Under the pieces are notes generated by a model. The model did no database searches. It was not told the DNA's origin and saw nothing but the letters and a program-made list of their open reading frames with translations. A stretch of 64,000 bases of DNA from contig NZ_QTKT01000001.1 in the NCBI RefSeq assembly GCF_018424605.1, positions 62,001 through 126,000 of the forward strand, given 5' to 3'. This document shows positions 8,454 through 16,422 of the stretch, piece after piece. Both the position numbers and the translations under genes were made by a program. The DNA comes from Marinobacter lipolyticus. GTDB taxonomy: Bacteria; Pseudomonadota; Gammaproteobacteria; Pseudomonadales; Oleiphilaceae. Numbering within the stretch: the stretch's first letter is position 1; every line of letters starts with the position of its first letter.

Positions 8454-9575
8454 ATGTCAGCGAATCATCAGAAGACCGTACTCCATCTGATTGACACCAC
8501 CGGACCGGGGGGAGCCGAGACGGTGTTCACGAGCCTGCTGAGCCAGTTGCAGGCTACTGAATTCCGCAACGTAGTGGTGTTGCGGGGGGAGGGCTGGGTA
8601 GCGGACACGGTTCGCAGTCTCGGAATTACACCGCATATTATTGATTCGAAGGGTAGCTTTAATCTCGGTTACGTCCTTGCACTGCGAAAGCTGGTTGCGT
8701 CCTTTTCCGTTGACCTGATTCATGCCCACCTGCTTGGCTCCAACGTGTACGGGGCACTGTTGGCACTTGCCTGCCGAAAACCGATGATTGCGACCTTTCA
8801 CGGAGCGGTCGATGTGGCGGCCGGCGAGCGTTTTCTGAGGGCGAAGTTCACCCTCGTGGGATGGGGGGCATCGTCGATAGTGTGCGTATCGAAGGGGCTT
8901 CAGACGCAGTTGGGCGAGCGAAGCGCGTTGCCTCAGCATAAGCTTGAGCTTATCTACAATGGCGTCGATCCGGCCCGCTTTAGCGGTGACTGCGCCGGCG
9001 ATCTGCGTGGGGAACTCGGCCTGGGCTCCGAAGCAAAACTCGTTATATCCATCGGTAATATTCGTCCGGCCAAAGGTTACGAATATCTTGTGGATGCAGC
9101 GATCAGCCTGGCAGAGACTGAGCCTGACACCCATTTTGTGGTGGTCGGGCACCAGAAGCCGGTGCTTTTCGGGAAATTGCAGGAACGGGTCTCAGCTGCG
9201 CCGCGCCGCCCCAACATTCATTGGCTCGGGTTTCGCCAGGACGTTTCGGAGCTTTTACGACAGGCGGATGTGTTTCTTCTGCCGTCGGTATCCGAGGGTT
9301 TTTCGATCTCGACCGTTGAAGCATTGATGGCGGGGGTACCGGTGATTGCCACGCGTAGCGGCGGCCCCGAAGAGATTATCACGGATGGCGAAACCGGCTA
9401 TTTGATTCCGGCACGCAGTCCGCAGGCGATGGTTACCGCGCTTGAGAAACTTGACGGCGGTGAACGGTCTGCTGAAATCATTAAAAAGGGACAGTTGCGG
9501 GCTCATGAGCAGTTCAGCCTTTCCAGTATGCTGGAGCGTTATATGACGCTCTACAACAAGCTGATAAAGGACTGA
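8454..9575 (+). CDS. Glycosyltransferase family 4
   Basis: GT-B fold retaining glycosyltransferase of 373 residues. The N-terminal Rossmann half begins with HLIDTTGPGGAETV (glycine-rich acceptor loop, about 11-24). The C-terminal donor half holds IGNIRPAKGYEYLVDA (about 200-215) and the EX7E-type motif EGFSISTVEALMAGVPV (about 282-298, Glu282 and Glu290). It would add a sugar to the lipid-linked repeat unit on the cytoplasmic side. It follows the GNAT gene by 7 bp and closes the first co-directional block; GAGAGGG at 8437-8443 may serve as its ribosome site. Donor and acceptor cannot be told from the sequence. Confidence 0.92.
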   Translation: MSANHQKTVLHLIDTTGPGGAETVFTSLLSQLQATEFRNVVVLRGEGWVADTVRSLGITPHIIDSKGSFNLGYVLALRKLVASFSVDLIHAHLLGSNVYGALLALACRKPMIATFHGAVDVAAGERFLRAKFTLVGWGASSIVCVSKGLQTQLGERSALPQHKLELIYNGVDPARFSGDCAGDLRGELGLGSEAKLVISIGNIRPAKGYEYLVDAAISLAETEPDTHFVVVGHQKPVLFGKLQERVSAAPRRPNIHWLGFRQDVSELLRQADVFLLPSVSEGFSISTVEALMAGVPVIATRSGGPEEIITDGETGYLIPARSPQAMVTALEKLDGGERSAEIIKKGQLRAHEQFSLSSMLERYMTLYNKLIKD

Positions 9576-9635
9576 GCCGGTGCCCGGGATGTACAGGCGC
9601 ACCGGGAGTGCCGCTCACAAATCGGAGGTGAGAGG

Positions 9636-10676
9636 GTGAAAACAGCGATCATCAAACTGGCGAACCTGGTGGGTGAAACCGGACTGTTTCAGTTCCTCAC
9701 CCCGGGGCGACTGCCTGTCTTCATGTTGCACCGGGTTACGGATACCGATGAAGGGGTAGCGGGCGCCATGAGCGCCGACACTCTGCGCCGCTATCTGGCG
9801 TATCTCGCTCGCCGCCGATATCAGGTAATCTCCATGGACCAGCTGCAGCGGATGCTCTGTGACGGTAACTCCATTCCGCTCCGGTCGGTCATGTTCACCA
9901 TTGACGACGGTTTCCGGGATCACTTCGACGTGGCTGCCCGTGTTTTTGACGAGTTCGGCTATCCGCTGAATTTCTTCGTGATAACCGGCCTTCTGGATCG
10001 CCGGCTCTGGCCCTGGGATGACCAGATCAGTTACGCATTGACTGAAGCCAGGCAACAGCAAAGCGAAATCCTGTTGCCTGGTGGCGAGCGTTACCGACTG
10101 GATTTCTCGGTACAGTCTCTGCGCGAGATAACCCGAGATTTGCGCAATACCCTGAAAAGACAGAATCAGGGCCATATTTATGACTGGCTCAGGAACGAAC
10201 TCTACCCGAAACTGGCGGTCAGCTACCCGGGCGAGATACCGGAAGACTACCGGCCAATGACCTGGGATGACGCACGAGATTTACGGGCCAGAGGTCATGG
10301 CGTATATCCTCACACCTACTCCCACAGAATACTGTCTACGTTGTCGCCGGTGGAAAAAGAGGCAGAGATTCGTCAGTCACTGGAGCGGGTAACGACGGAG
10401 CTTGATTACCACCCGGAGGTTTTTGCCTACCCCACGGGGCGGCGGATCGACTACGACAAAACCGACATCGAGATTCTGAAGTCGGCCGGTATCAGGCTCG
10501 CCTTCAATACCGTTCCGGACTACGTTCGTGCCGGGCAGACACCCTTTGAGCTCGCCAGATTCTCACTGCCGGATTCCATGGCGGACTTTCTTCAGATCGT
10601 AAACCGGTTCGAGGCGCTCAAGGAAAAGCTGCATCGTCAGCCGGAACTGCCGGTCAGTCTTCTTCCTACCCGATAA
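9636..10676 (+). CDS. Polysaccharide deacetylase family protein
   Basis: Second NodB-type deacetylase, 346 residues. Motifs: FMLHRVTD near 29-36, the catalytic FTIDDGFRDHF at about 88-98 (Asp91, Asp92), and the distal HTYSHRILS (about 227-235) carrying the metal-binding histidines. The start is GTG 9636, supported by GGAGGTGA at 9624-9631. Its 3' end overlaps the convergent ATP-grasp gene by 40 bp, so both genes share terminal coding sequence on opposite strands. It is more like the free-standing EPS deacetylases (compare 25320-26351) than the XrtA-type enzyme at 5265. Substrate unknown. Confidence 0.9.
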   Translation: MKTAIIKLANLVGETGLFQFLTPGRLPVFMLHRVTDTDEGVAGAMSADTLRRYLAYLARRRYQVISMDQLQRMLCDGNSIPLRSVMFTIDDGFRDHFDVAARVFDEFGYPLNFFVITGLLDRRLWPWDDQISYALTEARQQQSEILLPGGERYRLDFSVQSLREITRDLRNTLKRQNQGHIYDWLRNELYPKLAVSYPGEIPEDYRPMTWDDARDLRARGHGVYPHTYSHRILSTLSPVEKEAEIRQSLERVTTELDYHPEVFAYPTGRRIDYDKTDIEILKSAGIRLAFNTVPDYVRAGQTPFELARFSLPDSMADFLQIVNRFEALKEKLHRQPELPVSLLPTR

Positions 10677-11806
10677 AGAATATTCCGAATCGACGTCCAG
10701 CCATACTGTAATGCCGGGTAGGGATCCTTCCAGTAGAACAAGGCTCCAATTCGCGGGTGCCGCAATAAGCTCAGGTACAGCCGAAGAACAGAAAAAAGGC
10801 TCTCCCGGTTTTCCAATCGGGCAATCAGGTCACCGAAAAAGTTCCAATACACCTGGTGGTTTTTCTGGGGAGGGAAGGCCACGCCATTTTCGTAGGCAGC
10901 TTGGGTGCAGGCCAGAATATTGTTGACGCCACAGCGAGTGTCAAACCAGTTGCACATGCCAAGCCGCGGGTTGGTTTCAATGTAATAATACCGGTCGGAA
11001 TCCGGGTCCTTCTTGAACTCGATCATCGCCGGGCCGGAGTAATTCAGCACGCGACCCACGTTGCGGCAGGCTTCTCGCAACGCTTCATTATCGACGCTCA
11101 TTGCCAGTGATGTAACGCCGTAGTGCGAGGGCATGGTGCCCAGACGCTTGAAAATAAAGCAGGCGCTCAACTTTTTATTCTGATCGAAGGTCACGTTGCA
11201 GACCCAGAGGTTATGATCCCGCCCGGCGATCACCTCCTGGGCGATAAATCGATCAAGACTGCCGGCGAAGCGCTGGCGAAACTCATCAAACTCTTCCTGG
11301 GAATAGACGATCTCGTTTTTTGCCCCGAGCAGATCGTATTCCCGAAAGGTTCTGGGTTTGATGATCAGCGGAAATTTGTCGGGGGTGTCGGTGGCCAGCG
11401 AGTAGAAGGTTTTCGGCAGAGTAATCCCGCCTCGCTCCATGTACTCGTATTCCAGCTTTTTGTCATTCAGGATTTCGGTGGTGTCCGCGCAGGGTAGAAT
11501 CAGATGATGCAGGGAGTAGCCGGACGTTTTCAGTTCCCCAAGCAGTTCCGCGGCATGGTCAGAGCAAGCCAGCAAAACACCCGGGCCACCTTCGGTTCGG
11601 TAAAGGTTGTCGAGTATCGGTCGCAGGTCGTTGGCGGTGGGTGCCGGTGGCAGTAAAAACCTGTACTGGCTGTAGCGGCTGTAGGCGCTCAGGTCGGCCT
11701 GACCGGTCAGCAGCGTATAGGTCCTTAATCCGGCATGGGCAGCAGAGCGCACCGCGCCGAGACCATTCAATCCGCTGGCCAGAATAATGACATAAGGCTG
11801 CTGCAT
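10637..11806 (-). CDS. ATP-grasp carboxylate ligase (second gene of pair)
   Basis: A 389-residue ATP-grasp fold protein. It has an N-terminal Rossmann-like domain (IILASGLNGLGAVRSAAHAG, about 7-26), a central lid containing PLIIKPRTFREYD (about 145-157) and a C-terminal metal-binding segment MIEFKKDPDSDRYYYIETNPRLG (about 262-284), where the Glu and Asn-Pro-Arg bind the Mg-ATP. Such proteins form amide or ester bonds through acyl phosphates; in surface-polysaccharide loci they are candidates for ligating amino acids or other acids, which is an inference. Transcribed just after the related gene at 11814-12989 (7-bp gap). Its 3' end lies inside the deacetylase at 9636. Confidence 0.85.
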   Translation of the reverse strand: MQQPYVIILASGLNGLGAVRSAAHAGLRTYTLLTGQADLSAYSRYSQYRFLLPPAPTANDLRPILDNLYRTEGGPGVLLACSDHAAELLGELKTSGYSLHHLILPCADTTEILNDKKLEYEYMERGGITLPKTFYSLATDTPDKFPLIIKPRTFREYDLLGAKNEIVYSQEEFDEFRQRFAGSLDRFIAQEVIAGRDHNLWVCNVTFDQNKKLSACFIFKRLGTMPSHYGVTSLAMSVDNEALREACRNVGRVLNYSGPAMIEFKKDPDSDRYYYIETNPRLGMCNWFDTRCGVNNILACTQAAYENGVAFPPQKNHQVYWNFFGDLIARLENRESLFSVLRLYLSLLRHPRIGALFYWKDPYPALQYGWTSIRNILYRVGRRLTGSSG

Positions 11807-11813
11807 ATGATCA

Positions 11814-12989
11814 TCAATTCCTGAGTGCGAGTAGGTACTGCTTCACTTCGAACCAGAAGGGACGAAGATCTCGCCATCGGTTCACTTCATGGCGTGTGCG
11901 CAACCCGGGCTTCAGGAAACGCAGTATTTCGATACACTTGGCCGCCACCGAATACGTTGATGAGGGCGCTTTAAGCACCAGATACAGGCGATCGAGATCT
12001 CCGAGGAGCCACCGTACGCGTCGATGCCGCCAGTGAATGTCAGGCAGCTCAGCGCCTGTGCTGACCAGATAAAGCAACCACGGGAAATCGATACCCGAAT
12101 CGATCGCAAGCTGCAATGAACCCCAGAATCGCGGATTGACCTCCATCAGGTAACCCGTTCCGTCTGCCGACACCCGGAATTCAACCATCGCCACGCCATG
12201 CCATTGCACAGTATGCAGAAGCCTGGTTGCTGATACCTTTAACTTTTCGTTAACCGGAGCGGATTCACTGAGTACACTGACACCGCCGCCGGGCGGTTTT
12301 TCGCGAAGCCTGCGGTGAGCGAAATAGCAGATCGGCTTGCCATGGTCGAATAGCGCGAAAATGCCTTGTCCGGTGCCCTCAATGAACGACTGCAGCGTAA
12401 ACGGATATTCGAAGAAAGCATGAGTGTGCAGGGCTCTTTTCGCTTCCTCTGCGGTTTTGGCGATGACCACCTGGGTAGCGACGATGGCATTGTCCTGAAG
12501 CATATTGGATTTGAAGGGCTTGAGCACCACCGGGTACTGCCGGATGTCATTCAGTGCCGCCAGCCCTTCCGCTGCATTCTGGCAAATTACCGTATCCGGA
12601 ATGGGGATGCCCTGGTCCCGGGCGAGGCCGAACAGATTGTTCTTGTTGGCCAGCTGCTCAACCGCTTCCGTGTGGGGGAGAGGAAGGATCACTTCCTCCG
12701 GCAGTTCTGTGCGGTAGGCCAGCAACACGTACGTGGCTGCCTCAGTGATCGGAAGCAGGAAGGTAATTCGAAGTGCCTTTACCTGCTGGAGAACGTCTGA
12801 AAAGAACTGCCGGGGGGAGGAATAGGGATCCGCATACTGGATAGTTTCGCTGCAGAATCGCGATAACCCCGCAAGGGAATTGGGCGTGCTTTCGCCGACG
12901 GCAACCCAGAGCCCTTTGGATCCCAGGGATCTGACAGCCGCCAAGGCGGCCCGCTGATTACCATCCAGCACCAGAATTCGCGGTTCCAT
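11814..12989 (-). CDS. ATP-grasp carboxylate ligase (first gene of pair)
   Basis: A 391-residue ATP-grasp protein related to the following gene but clearly diverged. Visible parts: ILVLDGNQRAALAAVRSLGSKG (about 5-26), PVVLKPFKSN (about 153-162), and the metal-binding VEFRVSADGTGYLMEVNPRFWGSLQLA (about 272-298). CarB-like and BtrJ-like proteins share this layout. It begins the minus-strand pair and has an AGGA about 10 bp before the ATG. The likely reaction is ATP-dependent ligation of a carboxylate to an amine or hydroxyl. Substrates are unknown, and the pair may act one after the other or as a heterodimer. Confidence 0.85.
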   Translation of the reverse strand: MEPRILVLDGNQRAALAAVRSLGSKGLWVAVGESTPNSLAGLSRFCSETIQYADPYSSPRQFFSDVLQQVKALRITFLLPITEAATYVLLAYRTELPEEVILPLPHTEAVEQLANKNNLFGLARDQGIPIPDTVICQNAAEGLAALNDIRQYPVVLKPFKSNMLQDNAIVATQVVIAKTAEEAKRALHTHAFFEYPFTLQSFIEGTGQGIFALFDHGKPICYFAHRRLREKPPGGGVSVLSESAPVNEKLKVSATRLLHTVQWHGVAMVEFRVSADGTGYLMEVNPRFWGSLQLAIDSGIDFPWLLYLVSTGAELPDIHWRHRRVRWLLGDLDRLYLVLKAPSSTYSVAAKCIEILRFLKPGLRTRHEVNRWRDLRPFWFEVKQYLLALRN

Positions 12990-13141
12990 TTACAGCAACG
13001 TCCTGAATTTGTCGCATATTTGAAGAAAAGCTTGCTCGATTATCGTTGATAAGCAGAGTAAATTCTATCGAAGTGATCTAAAATCTGTTGTGGGCATGTC
13101 CAGGGGGACTCCCACGAGGTCTACAAAAAGGGAGATTATCG

Positions 13142-13678
13142 TTGAACCGGTTGGTGTACGAGCGGTTTGGCTCGCGACAAGGATTTGTTCGTTTCTTCGC
13201 CTATTGGTGCCTGGCACAAATAGGAGTCTATCGGCAATTCACACCCGCAAGGCCTGATCACAGTCGACGTTTGGTTTTCATCTGCAGTGGCAACATTTGC
13301 CGAAGTCCGCTGGCGGAGGCCTATGCCCGGAGCCTTGGCAGAGACGCTGCCTCCTGCGGCCTGAACTGTGGGGACGGCTTCCCGGCAGATCCCAGGGCCC
13401 GCGAGTATGCACAAAGCCAGGGCCTTACCCTGGATGGCCATACAACGGTAAATGTCCATGACTTCTCGTTCCGGGACGACGATTTTATCGTGGTCATGGA
13501 GCCGTCCCACATCGCATCGTTCAGGGCCAAGGTTGGCCACCAACATTCGATAGCTTTAGCAGGAAACTACTGTAAAAGCCGGAATCCGTACATCCATGAT
13601 CCCTATAATTGTTGCGACGAGTTTTTTGTTCATTGCGAACAGAGGGTAATGGAGTCGGTTAGGGGGATTTGTGGGTAG
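13142..13678 (+). CDS. Low-molecular-weight protein tyrosine phosphatase (Wzb-like)
   Basis: Phosphatase that in many EPS loci dephosphorylates the BY-kinase. The start chosen is TTG 13142 because GGGAG (13130-13134) lies 7 bp before it; the frame stays open to 13088 but without such a site. The phosphate-binding loop CSGNICRS is at about 48-55 (Cys48, Arg54) and the general acid is the Asp of HDPYNC near 152. There is an N-terminal extension of about 38 residues before the catalytic strand. Its stop overlaps the next gene by 8 bp. The only kinase candidate in the window (3045-3944) lacks its Walker lysine, so the physiological substrate may lie elsewhere. Confidence 0.9.
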   Translation: MNRLVYERFGSRQGFVRFFAYWCLAQIGVYRQFTPARPDHSRRLVFICSGNICRSPLAEAYARSLGRDAASCGLNCGDGFPADPRAREYAQSQGLTLDGHTTVNVHDFSFRDDDFIVVMEPSHIASFRAKVGHQHSIALAGNYCKSRNPYIHDPYNCCDEFFVHCEQRVMESVRGICG

Positions 13679-14963
13679 AAGAAACAGGGAAGTCACTGAC
13701 GAGGAATTTTACTCCTTGAGAGTGGCGCCGGTTTGGCATCACTTCAAGAGAGAAAGTTTCGCGTTCTGGATGATTTGTGCGTACCTGTTTTTTGAGTACG
13801 TAAGGCCTCAGTCAATTTATCCCGCTATTGATTTTCTACCCTGGACTCAGTTGGTGGTGCTGGGCGCTCTTCTGGGCTGCTTCATGGATAAGACCGTTCG
13901 ATGGGTTTCTTCTCCAGTCAATGTTTTGCTGATCCTTTTTCTGTTGGTGATTCTAGCCTCAAGTTATCTTGCTTATTTTCCGGATATTGCTTTTGAAAAT
14001 ATTGATAAATACTACCTTTGGGTTGTGGTTTATTTTCTAATAATAAATATTGTAAATTCTAGGCGAAGATTCTTTATATTTGTTTGTATTTTTCTTGTTT
14101 CCTCATTCAAGATTTCTCTTGCTTTATCGATGGTGTGGGCAAAAAGAGGGTTCTCATTCACGAATTGGGGACTGAAAGGGCCGCCTGGTTTTTTTGAAAA
14201 CTCCGGTGAACTTGCCATACAAATGCTCGTCTTTTGGCCGATTGCCTGGGCTTTTTGCCATGTTCTTAAACCCCGAATCAGCCGAGCCTGGTATTGGGCC
14301 CTTATGGTCATGCCAGTCACTGCAATAATGGTCATTCTGGGAGCGAGCTCAAGAGGGGCACAGCTAGCCCTCATCTGTCAGCTTCTGATAATGAATTACA
14401 GAACACTTTTTCAACCAAAAGTTTTTATTGCAGTTGCACTTGCGTTTTTAATGATGTGGTCTTTTCTTCCGCAAGAGCAAAAGGATCGATTTTCCTCTAT
14501 TGGCGAAGATACGACCTCTAGGCAACGGATGTTATATTGGGAAAATGGCCTAGATATGATTAAAGACAATCCATTATTGGGAGTGGGTTTCTATAATTTC
14601 GCCCCATATTATGAAAAGTATTACCCGGACGATATTTTGATTGGAAAGGCTGAGCTTCCCCATAATATTTTTGTTCAGGTGGGGACGGATGCAGGTATTT
14701 TAGGGCTGGTTGTGTTTCTTGGAGTCATAGTAATTGCGCTGAGAAAAGCAAAAGGCTTCAGGCTCATGGGTTGCGATGGCGCTGACGAAAAACTTGTGGG
14801 ACGTTGCGCTAATCTTTCTCTGATTGGTTTTTTGGTCGCTGGTCAGTTTGTTACGGTGGCCTACTACCCGTTTCTTTGGATTCATCTTGCACTCCTAGTT
14901 TCGATGATGAACGGCTTCCGCATCCAAAAAATAAAGAATGGACGGAGACTAAGGCAGGAATAA
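13671..14963 (+). CDS. O-antigen ligase/polymerase-like membrane protein, exosortase A-associated type
   Basis: Integral membrane protein of 430 residues with about ten to twelve hydrophobic spans, of the Wzy/WaaL group. The central loop holds the family signature around GASSRGAQLALICQ (about 223-236) and NPLLGVGFYNFAPYYEKYYP (about 300-319), with the periplasmic HNIFVQVGTDAGILGL following (about 330-345). The N-terminal FFEYVRPQSIYP motif is typical of the exosortase-associated ligase group (TIGR03097, from memory). It would polymerise the repeat unit or transfer it. The start is GTG 13671, coupled by an 8-bp overlap to the phosphatase. Codon use is noticeably AT-rich compared with neighbours, suggesting a separate origin. 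Confidence 0.85.
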   Translation: MGRRNREVTDEEFYSLRVAPVWHHFKRESFAFWMICAYLFFEYVRPQSIYPAIDFLPWTQLVVLGALLGCFMDKTVRWVSSPVNVLLILFLLVILASSYLAYFPDIAFENIDKYYLWVVVYFLIINIVNSRRRFFIFVCIFLVSSFKISLALSMVWAKRGFSFTNWGLKGPPGFFENSGELAIQMLVFWPIAWAFCHVLKPRISRAWYWALMVMPVTAIMVILGASSRGAQLALICQLLIMNYRTLFQPKVFIAVALAFLMMWSFLPQEQKDRFSSIGEDTTSRQRMLYWENGLDMIKDNPLLGVGFYNFAPYYEKYYPDDILIGKAELPHNIFVQVGTDAGILGLVVFLGVIVIALRKAKGFRLMGCDGADEKLVGRCANLSLIGFLVAGQFVTVAYYPFLWIHLALLVSMMNGFRIQKIKNGRRLRQE

Positions 14964-14980
14964 TTTTTAGACTATTTGTA

Positions 14981-14998
14981 AATAATGTAAACATTATT
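14981..14998. other. AT-rich palindrome after the polymerase gene
   Basis: AATAATGT (14981-14988) and ACATTATT (14991-14998) form a perfect 8-bp inverted repeat with a 2-base centre. The centre is too short for an efficient RNA hairpin loop unless the inner pairs open, so a protein-binding palindrome is as likely. It lies 18 bp after the polymerase stop codon. Confidence 0.3.
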
Positions 14999-15134
14999 AC
15001 AATGTCGATATTTTTAGAGAATATAGTAAATCGGTTGTCGTGCTAGTGCAAAGAGGGAGGCCTACGGTATGGGGGTAAAGAGTACCAGTGATTTTTGGCC
15101 GTAGAAGGGTTTTGTTGTTACCGCAATCGTGCTG

Positions 15135-15170
15135 CGAGTGCTAACTGACTTCTGTTACAGTCAGCACTCG
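15135..15170. terminator. Stem-loop just past the jelly-roll protein gene
   Basis: CGAGTGCT (15135-15142) pairs with AGCACTCG (15163-15170), and after one mismatch ACTG pairs with CAGT, leaving a 10-base loop. It begins 10 bp after the minus-strand stop codon of the 15180-16097 gene and also lies downstream of the plus-strand polymerase gene, so it may end transcription from one or both sides. No T-run follows on either strand, so intrinsic termination is uncertain. Confidence 0.35.
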
Positions 15171-15179
15171 CCGGCAACT

Positions 15180-16097
15180 CTAGTTGACATTGAGTTCGGG
15201 CGGATTAGGCAGTGCCCCCTCCGGAGCGGCGGATTCCCCTCCGTCGAGCAATGAAGTAGTTGAAACTGTAAACTGATCCAATAGCCATTCGGTGTCTTCT
15301 CTATAAGCGGCATTCGCCCAGCCCATAATATAGCCAGCACTCCAGCCTTGCGGGCCACCTCCAGGAATTGGGAGCCTGGCGCTGGTGTCTTCATGGTACT
15401 TGGTGAACTTACTTTCATTTTCCCAACGCCGCCAGAGCTCGATTACACCGTCAGAGCGATCGGACCTGGTGGACGCTCTCACATGAATTACCACTTGCAT
15501 CCATCTTCCACGGTCTTCGGGCACACTGATGAACTGTTTCAATTGGCTCTGAGGGCCCGCAACGGAATACGACCCTTCACTATAGGAGTAAGCGATAGTG
15601 CTATCACCTGAACCCGCACTTATCAGGTTCCAGAACGCAGTTGGTCCGTCCCCCTTAGAGGAATACTCATCCATCCACACCGCAAAAAACTTGTTGTTTG
15701 AAGGAGACGAACTCGGGTGGTTGTAGTTATCCGGCACTCTGATCCAATACCTAAACCAAATTTCTTTATAACTTCCGCCTAATGAAAAGCGTTGTTCGGA
15801 CATAGGTTGGCCGGCAGGGTACCTAAAACGCAGGCTGTGATCTCCGTGTTTTGCTGTCCAATCGGGACTGTGAGGTGGTGGGTTATATATTTCACCATTG
15901 TTATAGACAGCTGCCTCTTCCGTTACGATAGAGGTTCTATTGTTTCTGGACCAGCGGAAACCTTCGCTATTGGTTGCGGACATATTGCCGGACTCAAAGG
16001 AATCCTGAAGCAAAATTTCGGAGTGAGTGGGCGTTGCGAACAACATGGCAAGAGCTACGCCAGCAGCTGTTGCGACATTGTGAACCTTGATCTTCAT
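15180..16097 (-). CDS. Secreted protein with jelly-roll (polysaccharide-lyase-like) fold
   Basis: A 305-residue exported protein with a clear Sec signal peptide (MKIKVHNVATAAGVALAMLF, likely cleavage at THS-EI near 26). The mature part looks like a concanavalin-type beta sandwich: LLQDSFESGN at its start, SLRFRYPAG (about 90-98), EIWFRYWIRVPDNY (about 113-126), WMQVVIHVRAST (about 196-207) and a final WLLDQFTVST (about 274-283). This arrangement resembles heparin-lyase-like and LamG-like proteins, suggesting polysaccharide binding or cleavage, for example trimming of the exopolysaccharide. No catalytic residues can be named with confidence. It carries no C-terminal PEP motif, so it is not an XrtA substrate. 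Confidence 0.7.
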   Translation of the reverse strand: MKIKVHNVATAAGVALAMLFATPTHSEILLQDSFESGNMSATNSEGFRWSRNNRTSIVTEEAAVYNNGEIYNPPPHSPDWTAKHGDHSLRFRYPAGQPMSEQRFSLGGSYKEIWFRYWIRVPDNYNHPSSSPSNNKFFAVWMDEYSSKGDGPTAFWNLISAGSGDSTIAYSYSEGSYSVAGPQSQLKQFISVPEDRGRWMQVVIHVRASTRSDRSDGVIELWRRWENESKFTKYHEDTSARLPIPGGGPQGWSAGYIMGWANAAYREDTEWLLDQFTVSTTSLLDGGESAAPEGALPNPPELNVN

Positions 16098-16422
16098 GAT
16101 GATGGCCTCGCATGAGTAAATGCTCTTACGAGTCTAGCCCATTTAACTAAATTTTACTTTGTCGGGTAATTTAAATTTAGTTATTTTTTACGTGAAGGGA
16201 TCCTCAAAACTATGAAAGTAAAGCGTAAATCAGGATTCTGAATTTTGTCGGCGCTTATATTCCAAAATGATATATATGATCCATTGAGTTGGAGGTTATC
16301 CGGAAACCATTAAGTGGTACCGAGCAGAAATTGAGAAATCTCGCTAGCTAACTGTTTCGGCACAAATATTTGCAGAGTGTTCCAAAGGGGTTACAATTCC
16401 TAAAAGCAAGGATGGTTTTTGT
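16098..16422. other. AT-rich intergenic region between divergent genes
   Basis: This 325-bp stretch separates the minus-strand jelly-roll gene from the plus-strand sulfotransferase and must hold promoters for both. It is strongly AT-rich. It contains an 11-bp inverted repeat (16144-16183, listed separately) and two CTC-N4-GAG decamers (16107-16116 and 16123-16132) whose centres are 16 bp apart. A weak sigma-70-like arrangement (TTGTCG, 17 bp, TGATAT, near 16246-16274) could serve the sulfotransferase. No open frame of note was seen. Confidence 0.4.
16144..16183. promoter_or_regulatory. 11-bp inverted repeat upstream of the jelly-roll gene
   Basis: TAACTAAATTT (16144-16154) and AAATTTAGTTA (16173-16183) are perfect inverted copies separated by 18 bases. 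Read on the minus strand it sits about 47-86 bp before the start codon of the secreted protein, so it could be an operator or a 5' UTR hairpin. Read on the plus strand it is followed by a short T-run (16184-16189), but no plus-strand gene ends here. Function is unproven. Confidence 0.4.

Noticed and set aside
15062..15104. CTACGG...CCGTAG inverted repeat downstream of the polymerase gene
   Set aside because: Only 6 bp with a 31-base loop; too weak to call a structure.
16356..16375. Sigma-54-like sequence TTCGGCAC...TTTGCAG before the sulfotransferase
   Set aside because: The GG and GC dinucleotides are separated by 11 bases instead of the strictly required 10, so it was not called as a promoter.
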